DNA from: CAIXSC01 sp046349915
GTDB lineage: Bacteria; Planctomycetota; Planctomycetia; Pirellulales; Pirellulaceae
NCBI GenBank assembly: GCA_046349915.1
Contig: JAXMBL010000005.1
Span: 1 to 64,000 of the forward strand
DNA: 64,000 nucleotides
Direction of reading: 5' to 3'
Position numbers and translations under genes: made by a program. The notes under the pieces were generated by a model. It was not told where the DNA came from. It made no database searches and was given only the letters and a program-made list of their open reading frames with translations. Position 1 is the stretch's first letter. Every line of letters starts with the position of its first letter. Shown piece after piece: positions 42,925 through 53,121 of this stretch.

Positions 42925-44710
42925 TGGTTTGACCCTGAACGGCGCCGTCAATTTGTCGGGCGAAAGCTCGCGCATCGATTTCGCCGGCACTCAGTCCCTC
43001 TTGGGAACGGCGACCGTGGTCTACAGCAACGTCAACAACTCGGTGCGACAAACCGTGGCCGGAGGCACCTTAACACTCGGTCCCAACACGATCGTGCGTG
43101 GAGGTTCCAACAACCTCTACGGCGCTCGCTTAGGGTACAGCGATCAGTACGGCGGTCCCACCAACGTCAATGTGGTGAATCAGGGGACGATCTCCGCCGA
43201 CGTCTCGGGGTTGTCTATTGTCCAGATGGGCGGGCCCTTCACGAACGCGGGCGTCGTCGAGGCCAAGAACGGCGGTCGACTCAACCTCACGAATATGGGT
43301 CTGTCCAGCGCGACAGCCACGGTCCTCGCCGGCAGCACACTCAGCATCGGCGGAACTTGGTCCAACACGGGAACCATCCACAATACTTCGGGAACCCTGA
43401 ACCTGGGCGGCACGTTCAATCTCGCCGCGCTGGGAACCGTGAATCGCTCGGGCGGTACTGTCAACCTGACGGGAACGTTCAACAACGCCGCCACCACGCT
43501 CGACACCACCACGCACTTGGGCGGCACGCTGCAATTGGTTGGCGGCTCCATTCAGGGCGGAACCGTCAATGGCCCACTGGCCACAACCTCCACCGGCGGC
43601 ACGCTGAATGGCATCACCCTGAACGGCAACTTGGATCTCGCCGTCACCAACGCCTTCATCACCATCACCAATGGTTTGACCCTGAACGGCGCCGCCAATT
43701 TGTCGGGTGAAAGCTCGCGCATCGATTTCGCCGGCACTCAGTCCCTCTTGGGAACGGCGACCGTGGTCTACAGCAACGTCAACAACTCGGTGCGCCAAAC
43801 CGTGGCTGGGGCGACCTTGACACTCGGTCCCAACACGATCGTGCGTGGAGGCTCCAACAGCCTCTACGGCGCTCGCTTAGGCTACAGCGATCAGTACGGC
43901 GGTCCCACCAACGTCAATGTGGTGAATCAGGGGACGATCTCCGCCGACGTTTCGGGGTTGTCTATTGTCCAGATGGGCGGGCCCTTCACGAACGCGGGCG
44001 TCGTCGAGGCCAAGAACGGCGGTCGACTCAACCTCACAAATATGGGTCTGTCCAGTGCGACAGCCACCGTCCTCGCCGGCAGCACACTCAGCATCGGTGG
44101 AACTTGGTCCAACACGGGAACCATCCACAACACCTCGGGAACCCTGAACCTGGGCGGCACGTTCAATCTCGCCGCGCTGGGAACCGTGAATCGCTCGGGC
44201 GGTACTGTCAACCTGACGGGAACGTTCAACAACGCCGCCACCACGCTCGACACCACCACGCACTTGGGCGGCACGCTGCAATTGGTTGGCGGCTCCATTC
44301 AGGGCGGAACCGTCAATGGCCCACTGGCCACAACCTCCACCGGCGGTACGCTGAATGGCATCACCCTGAACGGCAACTTGGATCTCGCCGTCACCAACGC
44401 TTTCATCACCATCACTAATGGTTTGACCCTGAACGGCGCCGTCAATTTGTCGGGCGAAAGCTCGCGCATCGATTTCGCCGGCACTCAGTCCCTCTTGGGA
44501 ACGGCGACCGTGGTCTACAGCAACGTCAACAACTCGGTGCGCCAAACCGTGGCCGGAGGCACCTTAACACTCGGTCCCAACACGATCGTGCGTGGAGGCT
44601 CCAACAACCTCTACGGCGCTCGCTTAGGCTACAGCGATCAGTACGGCGGTCCCACCAACGTCAATGTGGTGAATGAGGGGACGATTTCCGCCGATGTGTC
44701 GGGGCTCTCC
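40611..44710 (+). repeat. Near-identical 747-bp tandem repeats inside the adhesin
   Basis: An anchor (GCGATCAGTACGGCGGTCCC) recurs at 40901, 41648, 42395, 43140, 43887 and 44634: spacings 747, 747, 745, 747, 747. The single 745 marks the 2-nt deletion. Copies differ at few positions, mostly silent or conservative; the last copy diverges after about 44700. Confidence 0.95.
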
Positions 44711-47700
44711 ATCGTCGTCCAGGGAGGTTCACTGACGAATTCAGGCGTCATTGAGGCCAAGAATGGCGGTCGAGCGAACCTAGGAAATCTCTCCGTGACC
44801 AACCTCTCGGGCGGAACGCTCACCGGCGGCACATGGCGAGTGTACGGAACCAGTCAACTCCGCCTTCCTGGCTCGGTCACGACGAACGCCGCGAACATTC
44901 TGCTGGACGGAGCTGCCTCGGCGGTTTTCGTGGGCAGTGGGAGCACCGATGCGCTTTTCAACCTGGTGACGAACACGGCGAGCGGAAATCTGACGTTGCA
45001 GAATGGGCGAGTGTTCACTCCTACGGGCGACTTTACCAGTTCCGGCAATCTGTCGATCGATGCGACGAGCCGTTTCGGGAACTCGGTGGCGCAGTTGCCG
45101 CCGACTAGCGGCTTGGTCAGTTTCTGGAAAGGAGACGGAAACGCCAGCGACAGTGTCGGGAGCAATCCGGGCGCATTGAACAATGGCGCGACAGCGTCGA
45201 CCGCTGGCGTTCAAGGGAGTACGTTTTCTTTTGATGGCGTCAATGATCACGTGGCTATCAGCGACGCAGCCAATCTGCGGCCCACCAATCTTACGATCGA
45301 ATCGTGGGTGAACTTTAATGCCGTCCCTGGTGGTTCCACGGTCTACTCGCTAGTCGCCAAGCCTGTAGGATCCGCCGACGAAGATTCGTTTGCCGTCTGG
45401 TATTCGCTCGGCGCGCTGCGGGCCTATGTGGGCAGCAGCGGCACGACCAGCTCGTCCATCGCCTATAACTGGACGCCGACGACCGGCACTTGGTATCACG
45501 TCGCCTTCACATTCGACGATCCCAGCGACACCTTGAGGCTGTACGTTAACGGGGCGCTGGCGACATCCGGAACCACCTCGCGCACGATCGGATACGACGG
45601 TCAGTCGGTGTATCTGGGGGCCGATACGACAAGTAGTGTGTTGAGTTACCCGTTCAACGGCAAGTTGGACGAAGTGCGATTCTACAATCGGGCGCTCACG
45701 GCGACCGAAGTACAGTCGACGTACAACTACGAGTCGTCCCACTTGTTTACGCAAACCGGTGGAACGACCACCGTGAATGGTCAATGGAACGCCGTCTCGT
45801 CCGCCATCCAGGGCGGATCGCTGCTGGGGAGCGGCACGCTATCTGGACCGCTGACCGTCGCCAGCGGAGCACAGCTCGCGCCTGGGAACAGCCCCGGGAT
45901 TCTCAGCGCGGGCAACACATCCCTCCAGGCCGGGTCCAACTTTCGCGTGGAAGTGAACAGTCCCTATGCGACGGCTGGGACCGATTACGATCAACTGAGA
46001 GTGACGGGAACCGTCAGTTTGAACGGTGCGAACTTGTTGTTAACCGGTGGCATCGGTGCTCCACCCGTTGTTTCTCCGTTGCGCATCATCGACAACGACG
46101 GCAGCGATCCGGTCGTGGGCACATTTGCCAGCTTGCCCGAGGGGGCCACGGTATCGGTCAACGATTTGAATGCCACGATCAGTTATGTCGGCGGCGACGG
46201 GAACGATGTCGTTCTGATTCCTTTCATTCCGAACCATCCCCCCGAGATCTTCGCACAGACGCTCGCGGTTAACGAAAACGCGACCCTCGTCGGCGCCGTC
46301 GCCGCAACCGATCCCGATTTAGTTTCCCCGGGGGACACGCAGACATTTTCGATCACCGGAAACGGACCGGACGACAGTCGGTTTTCGATTAGCAGTGCCG
46401 GCGTTTTGAGTTTCCTGGCGCCGCCCGATTACGAAAACCCGCTCGATGTCGGCGGGACGGCCGGCGACAACTCATATCGCGTTGAAGTCAAAGTGGTAGA
46501 TAGCCAGGGCGAGTTCGCGACGGCAATCATTACGGTGGACGTTCAACCGTTGAACGACAATTCGCCGATCTTCACATCCGCTGCCGCCGCCACGGTTCCA
46601 GAAAACTCGACGGCCGTCCTGACGATCAACGCCACCGACGCGGATCGTCCCATCCAGACCATTACCTATTCGCTCGTGGGCGGCGCGGATCAATCGCGTT
46701 TCACGATCGTCAGCGGAAATCAATTACGATTCGTCACGTCGCCCGACTATGAGAATCCGACGGACGCCAACGGCGACCGGGTGTATCTCGTGCAGATTCA
46801 AGCCGATGACAATCTAGGCAGGACCACCGTTCAATCGGTGAGCGTCACTGTGTCGGCGGTAAACGACAATGCCCCGTCTTTCACTTCGCCGACGACGGTA
46901 ACGGTGGCCGAGAATACCACGGTGGTCCATACGCTGTCGGCCATCGACGCCGATCTACCGGCTCAATCGATCAGTTATTCAATTACAGGAGGAGTGGATG
47001 CCGCCAAGTTTTCGCTCTTCGGCGGCACTCAAGTTAGATTCGTGTTCGCACCTGATTTTGAGACGCCGACCGATACGAATGGCGACAATGTTTATCAGGT
47101 TCAGGTGACGGCAAGCGATAGTCAAGGCTTAAGCACACCTCAGACCATTCAGGTTACCGTAGTCAATGGCAATGAAATCCCCACGGCGGTGACGGATACG
47201 GGGAGCGCGTTCGAAGACGGTTCGGCCGTTTCCATCGATCTGGCGACGAATGATTTCGATGTTGACGTCGGCGACGTCCTGCACATCGCCAGCTTGAACA
47301 CCACGGGAACCATGGGGCAGGCGACGATCAACGGCGATGGCCGCTCGGTGACGTACGATCCCGGCGCGCACTTTCAGGATCTGGCCGTCGGTGCGACTCG
47401 CGCAGACATCTTTCGGTATGTGGTGAGCGACGTGGGTGGATTAACTTCGACCGGCACGGTCACCGTCACCATCCAAGGGAAGAACGACGCGCCAGTAGCA
47501 AACAACGACACGGCGGCGACGAGTTCCTCGACGCCCGTGTCGATTCTTGTGCGGGCCAATGATGTGGACATCGACGGCGACTCGCTGGTAGTCCAGTCGG
47601 TCACGAGCCCGGCTCATGGAAGCGTCACGATCAGCGGGGACCAGTTAAGCGTGATCTACACGCCAGATGCCGGCTTCGCGGCAACCGATTCGTTCACTTA

Positions 47701-50700
47701 TGTCGTGTCTGATGGGCATGGCGGTACGGCGACCGCCGCGGTTTCGGTGGTGGTCAACGATGCGCCGCTGGCGGTCAACGATCGCTATTACACCGAAAAG
47801 AACGCCGTGCTCACGATCGGCGTCCCGGGTGTACTGGCCAACGATTCGGATCCCAATCCAGGCGATACTCTATCGGTCGCCATGATTAACAACTCAGCAG
47901 CCAATCTCGGCGCCGTCGTTACGTTGCCCTCGGGCGCCAAAGCAACGCTGAATAGCGACGGAAGCTTGTCGTACGATCCGAACGGGCAGTTTGCATATTT
48001 GGCGTTCGCTCAAGAAACCAATGATTCGTTCACTTATACCGTTGCCGATCATCGCGGGGGCGTGAGCACCGCTACGGTCACGATCACGGTCACGAATTCA
48101 TTGTATGAACTGCCCGACCTGACGCTGAACTCGTCGAATATCTCGTTTTCTCCCGTGAACCCTGCGGCGGGTTCTCCGGTGACGATCTTTGCGACTATTC
48201 GCAACGCCGGTTACACGGCAGCGGGTCCGTTCGACGTGTCATTCCGAGACTTCGGCGCCTTGCTGGGCACGGCTTCGGTGACGGGTCTTGCCGCAGGCGC
48301 CTCAACCACCGTTTCCATCAATACGACGTACCCCAGTGCTGGCTATCGGTTAATTTCCGTGACGGCCGATCCAGGGCTGAGTGTCGCCGAAACTCACGAG
48401 TCGAATAACTCGGCCAATGCGGTTTTGCAGGTAGGGACGCCGGTGACTCCTTCGGCCACGATCCATGTGACCACAAACTCGCTGACAGCGACGCCGGGTT
48501 CGATTGTCCTGGCAACGGGCACGGGGTTCTACGATTTTGATGCGATTCCCGGCAGCAACGATTTCCCTGTCCAAGGCGGCGCCGTTACCGTGGAAGTGCT
48601 CGACGCCAGCACGCTCACGGTGCTTTCGACCTATTCCGGCACTCACACAAACGTCAATGGCGACCTCTCTCAAGCGATCCTGGCTCCCAGCACGGCGGGC
48701 ATCTACCTCTTGCGAGTCACTGTGACGGACTCGAGCGCCTCGAACTACAGCGTCGCGGGCTTCGATCTCGTGTCATTGACCGTCGCGACGCCGACGCCAT
48801 TCGACCCGCCGCCTCCCTTCCTGCCGCCCCCACCCTCCACTCAACCTCCACAGATTCTGCCGCCAGCACAGATCGAGTTGCCCAGCGGCGGTGGATACCT
48901 CAGTGGCGCGTCGAGTGTTCCTGGAGGTCCGGCATCGATTCCCAATAACGTCTACGTTTATTCGGAACACATTTTCTTCAGTGATGCCAATCCGGACATC
49001 GGCGAAGAGATTCTGGTTTTTGCTTACATCAATTTCCATGGCACGAACGATCCGGTCGCGCCGTTTGAAGTTAATCTCAATGACATTTTTCCCCTGGGAG
49101 GCGCTCTACAGACCTTTACGATGGGCACGGCGCTCGTATCGTTCCCTGCTGGCGAATCCGACACACCGCAGGTCGTTGTCATACCTTACCGCAATACGGC
49201 CGCCGGCGCGCACATTCTGCAGATTGATACAACGCCTCCTACCGCGAAGAACGTATCCATATTGGACGACGATGCCACTCGGCTCTTGCAGGTCGGGCCC
49301 CCCAGCCCCACGCTCGACGTGCAGAAAGCTGGAGTGTTATTGAACGACGCAGATCACAACAATCGCGTCTCGCCGGGCGATACCCTGCGCTACACGCTGA
49401 TAGTTTCGAACACCGGCGACCTCTCGATCACCGGTGCGACGGTCAATGATGTCTATGACGCCGCACTGGTTGACTCGCCAGCGAATATTACCAACGGCGG
49501 CGTCGATCTCGGCGATTCGATCACTTGGATGCTAGGCGCCCTGGCCGGCCATCAGCAAGTGACGCTCCACTACGAATTGCCGATTTCCGCGTCGGTCCCC
49601 GACGATACGATTCTGGCCAATGTCGCCCTGCTGTCCGCGGACGGAGTGGCGGCGGTGGCGGATGCTTCGCGAATCCCGATCCATGTGAACGACGCGCCGA
49701 CGGTCTTGGGCGAGTCGTTCCCTATTCCCGAAGATCAGTCGGTGACATTCAGTGCGTTGGCAAACGATCTGGACGTTGACGGAGACACACTGTCAATCAC
49801 ATCCGTAAGCTCGCCAGCGCATGGCACAGCGACGCTGGGTGCTGGCGGCATCATCACCTACGTCCCCACGCCCGACTATTTTGGCGCGGACAGTTTTACT
49901 TACACCGTCGACGACGGCTGGGGAGGAACCGCGATCGGCACGGTGTCCATCAATCTGGCGTCCGTGGTCGATATCGCGGGCGATGCGGTCAACACACCAC
50001 AAAACACGGCCGTCACGATCGCCGTCCTGGCCAACGACTCGTTCGAGGGGACGCCGTCCGCAGTGACCGTGACCCCCGCAGCGAACGGCGTCGTCGTGGT
50101 CAACGCCAACCACACGGTGACCTACACGCCGAACGCCTATTATTCTGGAATCGACAGTTTCACTTATTCGGTCCACTCGGGCGGCGTGACCGAAACGGCG
50201 ACCGTTTCGCTGACGATCGCTCCCGGCGGATCGCTTCGCGGCACAATTGACAATGACCTTTTTCTGGTGATCTATTCCGCGACCGATATTCGCGTTTCAC
50301 TCAGCACGAACGGTGGTCCGAGCCTAATCCTGGGCGTATTTCCTTTGGGAACCGAAGTGGTCGTGGATGGTTTAGGCGGAACGGATTCACTCACGCTCGG
50401 CCTGCTGGCCTCGCAATGGGGCGATTTGACGGACTTGCAGCTGACCAGTCTCAATTCCTATCTGGCGGCCCCCAGTGGTCATGCACTCAATCTGTCCGTG
50501 CCGCCGGCGAGCGATTTCGCGTCGGTGAATATCGAATCGGCCGAGTTGTTCTTGAACGACGACGACTCGCTGGTGAACATCACGACATGCATAGCGAGAA
50601 TAACAAACGGGGCGCAGATCGTTGTCGGAACGCCGAACAATGATACGTTAACGGGTTCGTACGCCGCAGATTTGATTTTCGGCCTGGATGGCAACGACGT

Positions 50701-51607
50701 CCTGTGGGGATTCGACGGGGCGGATTGCCTACTGGGCGGAGCAGGCGACGACGTCGTGCACGGCGATGCCGGAGATGATTGGATGCTGGGAGGAGCCGGC
50801 AATGATTTGCTCTACGGCGATTGGGGATTCGATTCACTAGTCGGCGGCACGGGCCAAGACTTGCTGGACGGCGGTTTTCACGATGATCAACTGGAAGGAG
50901 GGCCCGACGCCGACACGATCCTGGGCGGTCCGGGATACGATACCTTCCGCATCGAAAAAGACGATGCCGCAGCCGATCTCATGAACGGAGGCGACAATAC
51001 CGACAGCATTCTGAATGTCGCCGCCGCTCCCGTCGTGCTTGCTAATTTCAACGCCGGGACGAACAGCATCGAGTGGTGGTTTGGCAATCACCAGCCCATT
51101 TTTGGCACGGAAACTGGCGACTCGCTCTCATTCATGATCTCGCCGTCCTACTCCATGTCGCTGTCCGCAGTCAGCTATATCGATGGTCGCGGAGGCCCAG
51201 ACATCATCACCGGCACTTTTGGGACGGATGACATTCGCGGCGGCGAAGGAAACGACGTACTCATCGGCCTCGGCGGTTCCGATACCCTGCTCGGCGGCAA
51301 CGGAGATGATTCGCTCGACGGAGGCGACGGGGTGGATTACCTGTACGGGGGCGACGGCGCGGACACCATCACGACCGGCGGCGGACGTGACAACGTCTAT
51401 TTCGTCGGCGACCTCTTGTCGCTCGACACCATCACCGATTTCGCCCTCTACAGCGATATGATCCATCTCCAGGCCTACGCCGCCTCGTATTCGGCTCTGA
51501 CTTTCACGATCGCCGGCACGCAAACCACGATGGAACTGGCGAATGGCAAGAAGATTCGCCTGCTCAATTGGAATCGCGTCCTGCGGTCAAGTCAGATCGT
51601 GTTTTGA
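42692..51607 (+). CDS. Giant repeat adhesin, main part with cadherin, CARDB and RTX domains
   Basis: 2971-residue frame; with 40180-42680 one protein of about 3800 aa. Order: remaining 249-residue repeats (to about 670), LamG/concanavalin-like domain (about 806-1017, LVSFWKGDGNASDSVG), autotransporter-like segment (GSGTLSGPLTVASGAQLAPG), three cadherin-like domains (1180-1490), Ig/cadherin-like domains (1494-1800), CARDB-like domain (1807-1917, LPDLTLNSSNISFSPVNPAA), a Pro-rich hinge, DUF11-like domain (about 2207-2334), more Ig-like domains, and two RTX calcium-binding stretches (about 2647-2747 and 2834-2904; GGAGDDVVHGDAGDD, GGEGNDVLIGLGGSD). RTX repeats imply calcium-dependent folding outside the cell. 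Likely a cell-surface adhesin. Confidence 0.88.
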   Translation: MNRSGGTVNLTGTFNNAATTLDTTTHLGGTLQLVGGSIQGGTVNGPLATTSTGGTLNGITLNGNLDLAVTNAFITITNGLTLNGAVNLSGESSRIDFAGTQSLLGTATVVYSNVNNSVRQTVAGGTLTLGPNTIVRGGSNNLYGARLGYSDQYGGPTNVNVVNQGTISADVSGLSIVQMGGPFTNAGVVEAKNGGRLNLTNMGLSSATATVLAGSTLSIGGTWSNTGTIHNTSGTLNLGGTFNLAALGTVNRSGGTVNLTGTFNNAATTLDTTTHLGGTLQLVGGSIQGGTVNGPLATTSTGGTLNGITLNGNLDLAVTNAFITITNGLTLNGAANLSGESSRIDFAGTQSLLGTATVVYSNVNNSVRQTVAGATLTLGPNTIVRGGSNSLYGARLGYSDQYGGPTNVNVVNQGTISADVSGLSIVQMGGPFTNAGVVEAKNGGRLNLTNMGLSSATATVLAGSTLSIGGTWSNTGTIHNTSGTLNLGGTFNLAALGTVNRSGGTVNLTGTFNNAATTLDTTTHLGGTLQLVGGSIQGGTVNGPLATTSTGGTLNGITLNGNLDLAVTNAFITITNGLTLNGAVNLSGESSRIDFAGTQSLLGTATVVYSNVNNSVRQTVAGGTLTLGPNTIVRGGSNNLYGARLGYSDQYGGPTNVNVVNEGTISADVSGLSIVVQGGSLTNSGVIEAKNGGRANLGNLSVTNLSGGTLTGGTWRVYGTSQLRLPGSVTTNAANILLDGAASAVFVGSGSTDALFNLVTNTASGNLTLQNGRVFTPTGDFTSSGNLSIDATSRFGNSVAQLPPTSGLVSFWKGDGNASDSVGSNPGALNNGATASTAGVQGSTFSFDGVNDHVAISDAANLRPTNLTIESWVNFNAVPGGSTVYSLVAKPVGSADEDSFAVWYSLGALRAYVGSSGTTSSSIAYNWTPTTGTWYHVAFTFDDPSDTLRLYVNGALATSGTTSRTIGYDGQSVYLGADTTSSVLSYPFNGKLDEVRFYNRALTATEVQSTYNYESSHLFTQTGGTTTVNGQWNAVSSAIQGGSLLGSGTLSGPLTVASGAQLAPGNSPGILSAGNTSLQAGSNFRVEVNSPYATAGTDYDQLRVTGTVSLNGANLLLTGGIGAPPVVSPLRIIDNDGSDPVVGTFASLPEGATVSVNDLNATISYVGGDGNDVVLIPFIPNHPPEIFAQTLAVNENATLVGAVAATDPDLVSPGDTQTFSITGNGPDDSRFSISSAGVLSFLAPPDYENPLDVGGTAGDNSYRVEVKVVDSQGEFATAIITVDVQPLNDNSPIFTSAAAATVPENSTAVLTINATDADRPIQTITYSLVGGADQSRFTIVSGNQLRFVTSPDYENPTDANGDRVYLVQIQADDNLGRTTVQSVSVTVSAVNDNAPSFTSPTTVTVAENTTVVHTLSAIDADLPAQSISYSITGGVDAAKFSLFGGTQVRFVFAPDFETPTDTNGDNVYQVQVTASDSQGLSTPQTIQVTVVNGNEIPTAVTDTGSAFEDGSAVSIDLATNDFDVDVGDVLHIASLNTTGTMGQATINGDGRSVTYDPGAHFQDLAVGATRADIFRYVVSDVGGLTSTGTVTVTIQGKNDAPVANNDTAATSSSTPVSILVRANDVDIDGDSLVVQSVTSPAHGSVTISGDQLSVIYTPDAGFAATDSFTYVVSDGHGGTATAAVSVVVNDAPLAVNDRYYTEKNAVLTIGVPGVLANDSDPNPGDTLSVAMINNSAANLGAVVTLPSGAKATLNSDGSLSYDPNGQFAYLAFAQETNDSFTYTVADHRGGVSTATVTITVTNSLYELPDLTLNSSNISFSPVNPAAGSPVTIFATIRNAGYTAAGPFDVSFRDFGALLGTASVTGLAAGASTTVSINTTYPSAGYRLISVTADPGLSVAETHESNNSANAVLQVGTPVTPSATIHVTTNSLTATPGSIVLATGTGFYDFDAIPGSNDFPVQGGAVTVEVLDASTLTVLSTYSGTHTNVNGDLSQAILAPSTAGIYLLRVTVTDSSASNYSVAGFDLVSLTVATPTPFDPPPPFLPPPPSTQPPQILPPAQIELPSGGGYLSGASSVPGGPASIPNNVYVYSEHIFFSDANPDIGEEILVFAYINFHGTNDPVAPFEVNLNDIFPLGGALQTFTMGTALVSFPAGESDTPQVVVIPYRNTAAGAHILQIDTTPPTAKNVSILDDDATRLLQVGPPSPTLDVQKAGVLLNDADHNNRVSPGDTLRYTLIVSNTGDLSITGATVNDVYDAALVDSPANITNGGVDLGDSITWMLGALAGHQQVTLHYELPISASVPDDTILANVALLSADGVAAVADASRIPIHVNDAPTVLGESFPIPEDQSVTFSALANDLDVDGDTLSITSVSSPAHGTATLGAGGIITYVPTPDYFGADSFTYTVDDGWGGTAIGTVSINLASVVDIAGDAVNTPQNTAVTIAVLANDSFEGTPSAVTVTPAANGVVVVNANHTVTYTPNAYYSGIDSFTYSVHSGGVTETATVSLTIAPGGSLRGTIDNDLFLVIYSATDIRVSLSTNGGPSLILGVFPLGTEVVVDGLGGTDSLTLGLLASQWGDLTDLQLTSLNSYLAAPSGHALNLSVPPASDFASVNIESAELFLNDDDSLVNITTCIARITNGAQIVVGTPNNDTLTGSYAADLIFGLDGNDVLWGFDGADCLLGGAGDDVVHGDAGDDWMLGGAGNDLLYGDWGFDSLVGGTGQDLLDGGFHDDQLEGGPDADTILGGPGYDTFRIEKDDAAADLMNGGDNTDSILNVAAAPVVLANFNAGTNSIEWWFGNHQPIFGTETGDSLSFMISPSYSMSLSAVSYIDGRGGPDIITGTFGTDDIRGGEGNDVLIGLGGSDTLLGGNGDDSLDGGDGVDYLYGGDGADTITTGGGRDNVYFVGDLLSLDTITDFALYSDMIHLQAYAASYSALTFTIAGTQTTMELANGKKIRLLNWNRVLRSSQIVF

Positions 51608-52088
51608 CGGAAGACCGGTGGTTGAACGGCGAGCTTGAGAACCAGCAATGGTACGAATCCCACGATTGCGAGGGTCCGATCCGCAACACAACGGGGCTAG
51701 CTCGGGCTTGTTCAAGCCGGCTCTCTAGTTGGACAGCACCATGTCAACCGCGGAGCGAAAGGCAACTTTGGCGGAGCGGTCCTTGCGACGTCGAACAGGA
51801 GGAGATTGCTTAGCGATTGAGCGTTCCATGGCGAGGACGAATTTCCAGTGCCGAAACTTAACCCTTGATTTACGTGACGCTTAGCGAGCATTCGCGCCCG
51901 TCGCTCATAGCGACTCGGCACGCGAATTGCTCCCTGCATTCGCGTTCGCGGTGATTCCCCGCAACAACGTTGGGACGGTGGTCTTGGAAGGCTGGCTGGA
52001 GACCGTCAACGTCGCTCGCGACCCGGACCGATCGCGTCAGCACCCATGCGCTGCGATCGCCAGGAAGGTGGGAAAACGAGGACTTGCC
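51608..52088. other. Intergenic region after the giant adhesin
   Basis: About 480 bp with no convincing gene on either strand and no strong hairpin-plus-T-run. Confidence 0.4.
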
Positions 52089-52904
52089 ATGAAGCACGGC
52101 TATCTCATTGACATGGACGGAGTACTTTACCGCGGCTCAGAACTCATCCCCGGCTCCGCCCACTTCATCCACCAACTACGTGCTCGCGGAATCCCCTTCC
52201 GTTTCTTGACCAACAACAGCCAACGCACTCGACGCGATGTCGTCGCCAAGCTCGCCCGCATGGGCATTGACGTCGAAGAAGAACACGTCTTCACCTGTGC
52301 CATGGCCACCGCTCGCTTTCTGGCTCAACAAAAGCCCGGTGGGACCGCATTCGTGATTGGCGAAGGTGGTTTACTCACCGCTCTACATCAAAATGGTTTC
52401 GCCGTCGTCGATCATGAGCCCGACTATGTCGTGGTCGGCGAGGGACGGACGTTCAATCTCGAACTCGTCGAAGCCGCTGTCCGCATGATCCTGGGCGGCG
52501 CCAAGTTGATCGCCACCAATCTCGACCCTAGCTGCCCAACCGCCAACGGCGTCCGACCTGGCTGCGGCGCAATGGTCGCGATGCTCGAGGCAGCCACCGG
52601 CGTGAAAGCATTCAGCGTCGGTAAACCAAGTCCACTAATGATGCGAGCCGCTCGCAAGGAACTGGGACTCGCCACCGCCGAAACCATCATGATTGGCGAC
52701 ACCATGGAGACCGACATTCTGGGTGGCGTGCAACTCGGCTTCCACACCGTCTTGGTGCTCAGCGGCGGCACTCGACGCGAAGACCTCGATCACTACGCCT
52801 ATCAACCCGAGGTTGTCGTGGAATCGCTAGCCGACTGGACCGAACAACTGGAACGACGCGGTTGGCGACCCGCTTGGTGGGCCGCTGAACGTATGACGGC
52901 TTGA
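52089..52904 (+). CDS. HAD-IIA family phosphatase (NagD / p-nitrophenyl phosphatase type)
   Basis: 271 aa. Motif I YLIDMDGVLYRGSELIPGS with nucleophile Asp, motif II TNNSQRTRRDV, C2-type cap (residues about 80-190), Lys of motif III (SVGKPSPLMMRAARKELGL), motif IV MIGDTMETDILGGVQLG. Dephosphorylates small sugar or nucleotide phosphates; exact substrate not readable. ATG 52089 was chosen because motif I must lie near the N-terminus. Transcribed toward the repeat at 52905. Confidence 0.92.
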   Translation: MKHGYLIDMDGVLYRGSELIPGSAHFIHQLRARGIPFRFLTNNSQRTRRDVVAKLARMGIDVEEEHVFTCAMATARFLAQQKPGGTAFVIGEGGLLTALHQNGFAVVDHEPDYVVVGEGRTFNLELVEAAVRMILGGAKLIATNLDPSCPTANGVRPGCGAMVAMLEAATGVKAFSVGKPSPLMMRAARKELGLATAETIMIGDTMETDILGGVQLGFHTVLVLSGGTRREDLDHYAYQPEVVVESLADWTEQLERRGWRPAWWAAERMTA

Positions 52905-53120
52905 TGGTCATTGGTCATTGGTCATTGGTCATTGGTCATTGGAGGCGTTGCGGTTGGAGTGGCTTCGCGTCTCGCGAAGCGAGACGGCTACGTAGCCCGC
53001 TCACTTTGTGAGCGGAACCTCCGCTCTGCGTAACGACGACCTCGGACTAAGCGCAAGCGACTACGCAGACAGACCTGACTCGCTGGCGCACGGCGGCGTT
53101 TCGTCTCGCGAAGCGAGACG
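52905..53120. repeat. 7-bp tandem repeat and family C palindromes
   Basis: TGGTCAT repeated five times (52905-52939) directly after the HAD stop codon, followed by TCGCGAAGCGAGACGGCTAC and GCTCACTTTGTGAGCGG palindromes (to about 53120). No gene. Confidence 0.85.
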
Positions 53121-53121
53121 G

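Noticed and set aside
40891..44545. Repeating minus-strand frames of 222 aa and 123 aa
   Set aside because: Antisense shadows of the 747-bp adhesin repeats.
51712..51939. 75-codon minus-strand frame after the adhesin
   Set aside because: No motif and no credible start; treated as intergenic.
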